From Pseudomonas triticicola (GTDB lineage: Bacteria > Pseudomonadota > Gammaproteobacteria > Pseudomonadales > Pseudomonadaceae), in contig NZ_JAHSTX010000001.1 of assembly GCF_019145375.1 (NCBI RefSeq), positions 1,835,001 to 1,899,000 of the forward strand: a DNA stretch of 64,000 nt, written 5' to 3'. The notes under the pieces are model-generated. The model did not search any database and had not been told where the DNA came from. It was given only the letters and a program-made list of their open reading frames with translations. This document shows, one piece after another, positions 54,634-64,000 of the stretch. The translations under genes and the position numbers were made by a program. How positions within the stretch are numbered: the stretch's first letter is position 1; every line of letters starts with the position of its first letter.

Positions 54634-55043
54634 CCGATGACCGCGCAGCGCCGACCCTGGTGGTCGGCCTCGGCTGCCAGCGGGGCTGCCCGGCCAGTAC
54701 GTTGCGTGCGTTACTCGATCAAGCGTTGCAGGCGCACCGCATCGAGCTGCGAGCGGTCAAGGCTTTGGCGAGTATCGACCTCAAGCGCGACGAACCGGGG
54801 TTGCTGGAACTGGCCACACAATTGAACCTGCCGCTGCAGTATTTCAACAGTGCCGAACTGGCGCCCTATCAGCAGCGCCTCAGCCATCAATCGCAGATCG
54901 CCTTTGAGCGCACCGGCTGCTACGGCGTGGCGGAAAGCGCCGCGCTGGCTCTCGCCGAGCAACTGATTCAGGCGCCGGCGAAACTGCTGATCCACCGGCA
55001 GAAATATGCGCAGGCCACGCTGGCATTGGCCGGCGCTGCATAA
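54630..55043 (+). CDS. cobE: Cobalamin biosynthesis protein CobE/CbiG C-terminal type
   Basis: The 137-residue protein matches the CobE/CbiG_C domain: TLVVGLGCQRGCPASTLRALLDQAL, IELRAVKALASIDLKRDEPGLLELATQLNLPLQYFNSAEL, TGCYGVAESAALALA. In CbiG this domain accompanies ring-opening of precorrin/cobalt-precorrin 5; CobE is its stand-alone aerobic-pathway form, whose exact step is uncertain. The next gene, cobM, acts on precorrin-4. Confidence 0.88.
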   Translation: MTDDRAAPTLVVGLGCQRGCPASTLRALLDQALQAHRIELRAVKALASIDLKRDEPGLLELATQLNLPLQYFNSAELAPYQQRLSHQSQIAFERTGCYGVAESAALALAEQLIQAPAKLLIHRQKYAQATLALAGAA

Positions 55044-55121
55044 AATCCCGATAATCCCCGCCATCGATCATGAGCACGCTTCATCTGCAGTGTGCCTGCG
55101 CCTCTTCACAAGGATTCAACG

Positions 55122-55868
55122 ATGACCGTCTACTTCATCGGCGCCGGCCCCGGCGACCCGGAACTCATCACCGTCAAAGGCCAACGGCTGATTCGCAGCT
55201 GCCCGGTGATCATTTATGCCGGTTCGCTGGTACCCGCAGCGGTGCTGGAAGGTCATCAGGCCGACACCGTGGTCAACAGCGCTGAACTGCATCTGGAACA
55301 GATCATCGATCTGATCAGGACTGCCCATGCCCAAGGCCAGGATGTGGCCCGTGTGCATTCCGGAGACCCAAGTCTGTACGGCGCGATCGGTGAGCAGATC
55401 CGCTACTTGCGTGAGCTGAACATTCCTTTCGAGATCATTCCGGGCGTAACCGCGACGGCGGCATGCGCAGCGCTGCTGGGCGCCGAGTTGACCCTGCCGG
55501 ACATTTCGCAAAGCGTGATCCTGACCCGTTACGCCGACAAGACCGCGATGCCCGCCGGCGAAGAACTGGCGAGCCTGGCGCAGCACGGCGCGACCATGGC
55601 CATTCATCTGGGGGTCAATCATCTGGAAAAGATACTGGTTGAACTGCTGCCGCATTACGGCGCGGACTGCCCGATTGCCGTTATTCACCGCGCGACATGG
55701 CCGGATCAGGACTGGGTGGTAGGTACATTGGCGGACATTGCCGCAAAGGTCGAGGCCAAAGGCTTTCGGCGTACGGCGCTGATTCTGGTCGGGCGGGTGC
55801 TGGGCAGCGAGGTGTTCAGCGAGTCGTCGTTGTATCGCGCCGGGCATGCGCATCTTTATCGCCCTTGA
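55122..55868 (+). CDS. cobM: Precorrin-4 C(11)-methyltransferase
   Basis: The 248-residue SAM-dependent tetrapyrrole methylase has the family motifs VYFIGAGPGDPELITVKGQRLI (P-loop-like), VARVHSGDPSLYGAIGEQ, and PGVTATAACAALLGAELTLPDISQSVILTR. It ends with LIRVGR-type ALILVGRVLG. It methylates C-11 of precorrin-4 in the aerobic corrin pathway. ATG 55122 has AAGGATT upstream. REPIN and terminator follow. Confidence 0.95.
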   Translation: MTVYFIGAGPGDPELITVKGQRLIRSCPVIIYAGSLVPAAVLEGHQADTVVNSAELHLEQIIDLIRTAHAQGQDVARVHSGDPSLYGAIGEQIRYLRELNIPFEIIPGVTATAACAALLGAELTLPDISQSVILTRYADKTAMPAGEELASLAQHGATMAIHLGVNHLEKILVELLPHYGADCPIAVIHRATWPDQDWVVGTLADIAAKVEAKGFRRTALILVGRVLGSEVFSESSLYRAGHAHLYRP

Positions 55869-55875
55869 AGACGCT

Positions 55876-55938
55876 TTCGCGAGCAGGTCGCTCCCACAGG
55901 TGATTGCATTTCATTGTGGGAGCGAGCCTGCTCGCGAA
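55876..55938. repeat. REPIN
   Basis: The left REP (55876-55898) lacks one base of the REP stem (GAGCAGGTCGCTCC); the inverted copy at about 55915-55938 is perfect. Confidence 0.9.
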
Positions 55939-55960
55939 TGGGCGGTGAAAGTGGCCCATA

Positions 55961-55990
55961 AAAAAACGGCGCTCACGGGGCGCCGTTTTT
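55961..55990. terminator. Bidirectional intrinsic terminator between cobM and nfuA
   Basis: AAAAAACGGCGC and GCGCCGTTTTT pair across TCACGGG, with A and T runs on the two sides. Confidence 0.85.
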
Positions 55991-56009
55991 CATGTTCGCA
56001 GCGAACGCC

Positions 56010-56651
<642 letters not shown>

Positions 56652-56697
56652 CTAGTATTTTTGTCGGGAAAGAAACCCGGCATATGCCTGCGAATGC

Positions 56698-58992
56698 TCA
56701 AAGGTTCTCGTACCGGTTCATATCCAGCACACCCTCTTCCACCGGATCGGTTTCATGGATGTACTGGCTCAGATCGTGGAAATACAGCCAGAACTGCGGA
56801 TGACTGCGACGAATGCCCCAGCGTTCGACGATCTTGTCGAACCGATTGGCATCCTTGGCATTCTCCATCGCATCGACGAACGCCGGCACCTGCTCGGCCG
56901 GTACGTTGAAGATGAAGTTCGGGTAACTGGTGAGTACGCCCGGATAGATCGTCAATGTGTCGAGGCCCGGTTGATAGCGCAGCGACTCACCGAGCAAAAA
57001 CGCCACGTTGCTGTGGGCGCGGTTGCGCAGCACGCTGTAGACCTCGCGCTTGCCGCTGGCGGTTTCGACGCGCAGCAAGGTCGCTTCGGGCAACTGGTCG
57101 ATGACTTTCAACCCTGCGGCCGGTCGCGAGGCCAGACGGCTCAGGGCCTGCTCGGCGTTCTGCAACGCCGGATCGATATTCGGTCGCGAGCAATAAGCGC
57201 CGTCGCAGCGATTGATCGGGTCCGGCCGCGCGTTCAGATCACCGTAGCGCGCCAGCAACTGCATGGCGAAATCGTGTTTCGGGTCTTTTTCGTCGAGTTT
57301 GAGCGCGGTCGGTTTGTCGTCATCGATGGCCTCGTAATCGAGCCACATCTTGAACTGGCCGCCGTCCTGGTACCAATCGTTGAGGTAATCCTCGCGCGAG
57401 TCAGCGGGCATCAGGCGCAGGAAGTTCTGCTCGGCGCCGTTACGGATCAGGTCGAAATACAGACGGGTCTGCGCCTGATGGGAGACGTTGCCGAACACGT
57501 CGAAATTGACCGCGAGCTGGTAATAGGTGCGCTCCAGCAGCGGATAATCGAACAGCCACATGGTTTGCGGCACCTCACCGATCAGCCCCTTGGTCACCGA
57601 AGCACTGTCGAAATGGCGGAAAATGCTCAGCAAGGCGTTGTCGTTGCCGGCCCACAGCGTCGACCAGCTCGGCGCCGGCAGATCGGCATAGCTGTCGCGG
57701 CGCAGTGCCTCGTATTCGTTGCGCTTGTCGCGGTAGTTGCGCCACAGGCTCAGCACGCTGCCGACATCGTCGTTCTGCCCCGGCATCGCCAGCAGCGGCG
57801 TAGCCTGGCCACGGTAGTTCGGGTCGGTGATGTAGAGATCATGTTCCGGCGCCTGGAACAGCGCCCAGAAGTTGTCGCGGATCACGTCGGTCGCGATCTG
57901 CCCACGGCACACCGGCCCGCGAATGAAGGTGCGGACGAAGTATTCAGCGTTATCGAGCATGAACTGATAGCGCGCCTGCGCCGGAATCGCTTCGAAAGTG
58001 GCAAACGGATTGGCACGGCTTTGCGGGCCGTACCCCGGCAGCGCATTGACCTGCCAGTTGCCGTTGTAGAACAGGCTCTTGATCCGCGCCATTTTGGCTG
58101 CGCTCAGCGGATAAGTGATGTGCGTCTTGTGCACGATCACCCCCTGCACCGGCCACAAGCGGTAATACACCTGCGTGCCCGGGTCGTCGTTGGGGCGGCG
58201 CGTGGCGATCAGGTCGATCGGCTGGCCGCTCGGCGTCCGCGAACGTACCCACTGGAAATAATGCCCCGGCTCACCATCCTTGAAATAGATGTGCGCCAGA
58301 TACCAGTGCTCGAACAACCAGCGCCCGACCAGACTCTGCCGCGCACCGGGGGCGTTGAGCAGGTTTTCCCACTGCAGGATCTGCATGGCCTCTTTGGCAC
58401 TCGGCGCCAGGCTCTGCTCGTCAATCGGCGCGCCAGACGCCAGCCAGCGCTGCAGAGTCTGGTATTGCTGGTCGGTCAGGCCAGTGACCGCCAGCGGCAT
58501 GCCCTCTTTCGGGTGCGCGCCGGCATATCCGTCGAACTCCGCAGGCATTGCGCATAGATTGTTGCGATTGAGCCCTAGAACAATGTCTTCCGGCAGTTTG
58601 GCGTTCGGCGTCAGCGGCGTCTTGTGGCCGAGTTCAAGCATGCGTGCCATCAGCGCGGCCTGACTGCCCTGGGCATCGAGCACCGAATAGAAGTCTTTCT
58701 GCTGCCAGGCGCGCTTGCCGAACGCGTCGTAAAACAAGCGCGTGGTCGGTGCCGCCTGGGTGCGTTCGCCGTCGTACACCGGCATCTTGCTCGCACCACG
58801 GGCGGCGCCTTCGCCACTGCCGAGATTGAGCTGACAGGCCGAGTCATAGCACGCATGGCAGGCTACGCACTTCTCGGTGAAGATCGGTTGGATATCCCGG
58901 GTGTAGGAGATGGAAGAAGAAATGGCGGAATCTTGCGCCGCAACGCTCCCGCTCAGGACCAGCAACCATAAACTGATGAAGCGGTGCGGCAT
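56698..58992 (-). CDS. cti: Fatty acid cis-trans isomerase, periplasmic heme protein
   Basis: The 764-residue protein has a signal peptide (MPHRFISLWLLVLSGSVAAQ) and a c-type heme motif C42-V-A-C45-H46 just after it. This is followed by the Cti body (LFEHWYLAHIYFKDGEPGHYFQWVRSRTPSGQPIDLIATRRPNDDPG, VHKTHITYPLSAAKMARIKSLF). Cti converts cis- to trans-unsaturated fatty acids of membrane phospholipids as a rapid response to solvents or heat. ATG 58992 places the signal peptide at the start; the open frame above it is not coding-like. It is divergent from metH. Confidence 0.95.
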   Translation of the reverse strand: MPHRFISLWLLVLSGSVAAQDSAISSSISYTRDIQPIFTEKCVACHACYDSACQLNLGSGEGAARGASKMPVYDGERTQAAPTTRLFYDAFGKRAWQQKDFYSVLDAQGSQAALMARMLELGHKTPLTPNAKLPEDIVLGLNRNNLCAMPAEFDGYAGAHPKEGMPLAVTGLTDQQYQTLQRWLASGAPIDEQSLAPSAKEAMQILQWENLLNAPGARQSLVGRWLFEHWYLAHIYFKDGEPGHYFQWVRSRTPSGQPIDLIATRRPNDDPGTQVYYRLWPVQGVIVHKTHITYPLSAAKMARIKSLFYNGNWQVNALPGYGPQSRANPFATFEAIPAQARYQFMLDNAEYFVRTFIRGPVCRGQIATDVIRDNFWALFQAPEHDLYITDPNYRGQATPLLAMPGQNDDVGSVLSLWRNYRDKRNEYEALRRDSYADLPAPSWSTLWAGNDNALLSIFRHFDSASVTKGLIGEVPQTMWLFDYPLLERTYYQLAVNFDVFGNVSHQAQTRLYFDLIRNGAEQNFLRLMPADSREDYLNDWYQDGGQFKMWLDYEAIDDDKPTALKLDEKDPKHDFAMQLLARYGDLNARPDPINRCDGAYCSRPNIDPALQNAEQALSRLASRPAAGLKVIDQLPEATLLRVETASGKREVYSVLRNRAHSNVAFLLGESLRYQPGLDTLTIYPGVLTSYPNFIFNVPAEQVPAFVDAMENAKDANRFDKIVERWGIRRSHPQFWLYFHDLSQYIHETDPVEEGVLDMNRYENL

Positions 58993-59147
58993 GCTGCTGA
59001 TCTCGATGGTAAAAAAAGGCTGCGATTCTACCGTTTTGACGCTCGTACCAACATGAGCGATATTCATGCAAAAGCTGCACATGCTCCAAAAGCGCACAGG
59101 TTTGCTATGATCGCGCTCCTTCGTAATGGCCTTTCCGAGTAGTCCAC

Positions 59148-62858
<3,711 letters not shown>

Positions 62859-62869
62859 GTTGGACCTCA

Positions 62870-62896
62870 GACCTGGGAGCGCCCTGCCCCCAGGTC
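62870..62896. terminator. Hairpin between metH and the convergent effector gene
   Basis: GACCTGGG and CCCAGGTC pair with an 11-nt loop; there is no U-run, so the call is weak. Confidence 0.35.
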
Positions 62897-62907
62897 AGCT
62901 CGATCAA

Positions 62908-64000
<1,093 letters not shown>

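Noticed and set aside
56755..58557. 600-codon open frame antisense to cti
   Set aside because: Shadow of the Cti gene; no domain and no Shine-Dalgarno context.
58993..59147. B12 or SAM-related riboswitch upstream of metH
   Set aside because: The 155-bp gap with cti lacks a B12 box or other recognisable aptamer core.

Overview
The window is a chromosomal segment of a fluorescent Pseudomonas (P. fluorescens/koreensis-like). The evidence is the gacA-uvrC-pgsA-tRNA block, the GntP/BdhA/acetoacetyl-CoA synthetase cluster with its sigma-54 activator, the Cti isomerase, the high-GC codon use, and seven copies of the GCGAGCAGGCTCGCTCCCACA REP sequence typical of this group. Coding is dense on both strands. 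Most large antisense open frames are GC-driven shadows and are left out.

Layout. 1-3.4 kb: a LysR regulator (cut by the window start) divergent from an NAD-dependent reductase, then a chorismate mutase, an acetyltransferase-like gene and a RidA protein. 3.5-4.75 kb: the wreck of a prophage beside tRNA-Leu (frameshifted terminase small subunit, truncated integrase). 4.7-9.3 kb: tRNA-Leu, a GAF protein, tRNA-Cys, tRNA-Gly, pgsA, uvrC, gacA. 9.4-11.5 kb: a GNAT gene, then a DAHP synthase preceded by two short aromatic-rich leader ORFs with an intrinsic terminator between them. 11.5-14.3 kb: a three-repeat protein, a lipase without signal peptide, a parvulin. 14.3-19.9 kb: yejABEF peptide importer. 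20-25.9 kb: HbcR-type activator with a sigma-54 promoter driving 3-hydroxybutyrate uptake and catabolism. 25.9-29.7 kb: a 1251-residue putative toxin ending in a zinc-protease motif. 29.8-34 kb: PilU-like ATPase, hybrid sensor kinase, second parvulin. 34-40.8 kb: sugar kinase, D-amino-acid-type PLP enzyme, IclR regulator, RidA and a polar amino acid ABC importer. 41-45 kb: toxin-antitoxin pair, thioredoxin-like protein, diguanylate cyclase, TerC/CBS membrane protein. 45.4-55.9 kb: cobalamin region. 56-62.9 kb: nfuA, cti, metH. 62.9-64 kb: the C-terminal part of a NEL-type E3 ubiquitin ligase effector running off the window.

The cobalamin region is built around an intergenic repeat island. Two B12 riboswitches face away from it. 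The left one controls cobW-cobN-chlI-vwa (cobalt handling and cobaltochelatase, using Mg-chelatase-like I/D subunits). The right one controls cbtB-cbtA-cobE-cobM (cobalt uptake and corrin-ring synthesis). Their expression platforms look different: a Shine-Dalgarno-sequestering hairpin for cobW and a terminator hairpin for cbtB. The B12-dependent methionine synthase metH lies 3 kb further on.

Best leads: the tandem aromatic leader peptides with attenuator before the DAHP synthase; the metalloprotease-tailed toxin with a terminator hairpin in its leader; the NEL effector; and a REPIN inserted in frame inside cobN.
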